Assembly: GCF_048266365.1 (NCBI RefSeq)
Contig: NZ_JBLWZP010000001.1
Coordinates: forward strand, 124,001 to 188,000
Source of the DNA: Galbibacter sp048266365
Lineage (GTDB): Bacteria; Bacteroidota; Bacteroidia; Flavobacteriales; Flavobacteriaceae
Direction of reading: 5' to 3'
DNA length: 64,000 bases
Part shown: one piece after another, positions 63,038 to 64,000 of the stretch
Position numbering within the stretch: the stretch's first letter is position 1
Layout: the number at the start of each line of letters is the position of its first letter
The notes under the pieces: generated by a model
Told to the model about the DNA's origin: nothing
What the model saw: only the letters and a program-made list of their open reading frames with translations
Databases searched by the model: none
Translations under genes and position numbers: made by a program

Positions 63038-64000
63038 TTTTGCTCTCTTTTATATATGGTAACACCCTGGACAACTCTGTTGATGGCTCCAGATACAGAT
63101 GGATTATCCGGATCAAGACCCAATGCTAGAGATTTATAGAGTCCTAAAAGCTGTCCTACCATGGTGGTTGGTACAGTATTCAGGTTGCCTGGATGTTTAA
63201 AAGGTGATGTTTCAATAGTTGTAGAGTGTGCCAATTCAAGTTTTGGCTCATCTCCGATAGTGACCGATTGAATATTTCTTGGATCTCGTGCAATATCTAC
63301 GGCGAGGTCTTTTTCATACTTAAATACATGAGGATCATTTGAGAACAAATAGACCACCAATGTATTGGTATTAACTACTGCTCTAGGACCGTGTCTAAAG
63401 CCTAAGAATGAATCGTGTTTGCAAATCACTTGGCCATCGGTAAGTTCCTGTAATTTTAAGTGACATTCTCTAGCGATACCCAACATAGGACCTGATCCTA
63501 AGAACACAACACGCTCGAAGTTGCCTTGAGCAATGGATTTAAAAATATCTTCTGCCCTTACAAGTTCCTGGCCAATATTAACAATATCGGCAACGGCTTG
63601 TTTTTTACTTTCAATTTGGTCGATGTCAAAAACTAATAGCGCTGTGAGTAACATTGCCGTAAAGCTACTGGTCATGGCCAGACTTTTGTCATTTGTTTCT
63701 TCAGGTAGTTGAATGCTGTACAAAGGATTTTTAGTATCGAAATTAGCAAGCTTTCCTTCGGGATTACAAGTGATGATAAGATGGTAAGCAGAGTCACAGT
63801 GCGCATCTAATAAAGAAGCAGCCTCTAGACTTTCCGGGCTATTACCCGATCTTGCAAACGAGATCAATAGCGTTGGCCTTTGTTTTATAAGGAAAGCTTC
63901 AGGATGCGTAACTAAATCAGTAGTCGCAACAAGCTGAGTTGGTATATTTGTTTGCTTTTGAATGGTGCCTTGGGCAACCTCTCCGACAAATGCTGATGAA
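63034..64000 (-). CDS. agaS: AgaS-type SIS-domain galactosamine-6-phosphate deaminase/isomerase (cut by right edge)
   Basis: Converts galactosamine-6-phosphate to tagatose-6-phosphate and ammonia in the AgaS type. The frame is open to the right edge: reading down from 64000 it gives SSAFVGEVAQGTIQKQTNIP, ATTDLVTHPEAFLIKQRPTL, then LLISFARSGNSPESLEAASL (SIS phosphosugar motif), VVFLGSGPMLGIARECHLKL, SFLGFRHGPRAVVNTNTLVV and VGQLLGLYKSLALGLDPDNP. The N-terminal 60-70 residues lie outside. THPEAF and FLGFRHGPRA are characteristic of AgaS. It overlaps the downstream kinase gene by four bases and is the first gene of the operon visible here. Confidence 0.9.
   Translation of the reverse strand, partial: SSAFVGEVAQGTIQKQTNIPTQLVATTDLVTHPEAFLIKQRPTLLISFARSGNSPESLEAASLLDAHCDSAYHLIITCNPEGKLANFDTKNPLYSIQLPEETNDKSLAMTSSFTAMLLTALLVFDIDQIESKKQAVADIVNIGQELVRAEDIFKSIAQGNFERVVFLGSGPMLGIARECHLKLQELTDGQVICKHDSFLGFRHGPRAVVNTNTLVVYLFSNDPHVFKYEKDLAVDIARDPRNIQSVTIGDEPKLELAHSTTIETSPFKHPGNLNTVPTTMVGQLLGLYKSLALGLDPDNPSVSGAINRVVQGVTIYKREQK

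Overview
The window looks like chromosomal DNA of a marine-type member of the Flavobacteriaceae (Bacteroidota). The evidence is a SusC/SusD pair with an ECF sigma/FecR switch, flavobacterial forms of TypA, GyrB and DUF2911, secreted proteins with Bacteroidota-type signal peptides and lipoboxes, AT-rich intergenic DNA, and several promoter elements matching the Bacteroidota -7 box TAnnTTTG. Both edges cut genes: an Rrf2 regulator on the left and an agaS-like isomerase on the right. I saw no rRNA, tRNA or CRISPR array.

Layout. 0-5 kb: Rrf2 fragment, cysH, a cell-wall amidase lipoprotein, then a leftward AraC regulator / NmrA oxidoreductase / broken SDR cluster whose upstream region carries an AraC-style 21-bp-period direct repeat. 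4.5-27 kb: mostly housekeeping and envelope genes (M14 peptidase, typA, ppgK, CPBP protease, ftsE, a coupled TPR protein/outer-membrane barrel pair, FUSC protein, YtcJ-like amidohydrolase, DoxX, DUF2911, asnB, gyrB). An IS transposase remnant sits at 9.7-9.9 kb, and several perfect hairpin terminators separate units. 27-35 kb: a compact glucuronoxylan side-chain cluster on the minus strand (LacI regulator, GH67, SDR, UxuA, GH115) with two almost identical LacI-type operators. 35.6-41 kb: a decayed conjugative-transfer region (truncated traM, traK, several small tra-locus genes, a frameshifted DUF4134/TraE gene) that lacks TraG, an integrase and mobilisation genes in this window. 41-46 kb: a regulatory island consisting of an acidic lipoprotein, a membrane TPR-HTH regulator, an orphan response regulator and a membrane protein with a possible N-terminal regulatory domain, with matched 19-bp dyads upstream of the divergent pair. 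46.8-55.5 kb: a decayed SusC N-terminus followed by an intact ECF sigma / FecR / SusC (with STN domain) / SusD / alkaline phosphatase locus. 55.6-64 kb: a carboxypeptidase-regulatory-like protein and a GalNAc/galactosamine catabolic operon (GH109, amidohydrolase, tagatose-bisphosphate aldolase, two PfkB kinases, AgaS) with a DeoR/AgaR-type regulator.

How the genes work together. The xylan cluster would remove (methyl)glucuronic acid from xylan or its oligosaccharides (GH115 on polymer, GH67 on oligomers) and feed glucuronate breakdown through an SDR oxidoreductase and mannonate dehydratase. The sigma/FecR/SusCD genes form a classical trans-envelope signalling and uptake unit, and the adjoining phosphatase suggests a phosphorylated ligand. 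The GalNAc operon can liberate GalNAc, phosphorylate it, isomerise galactosamine-6-phosphate to tagatose-6-phosphate, phosphorylate that and cleave it to trioses. The deacetylation step is not visible here as a classical AgaA.
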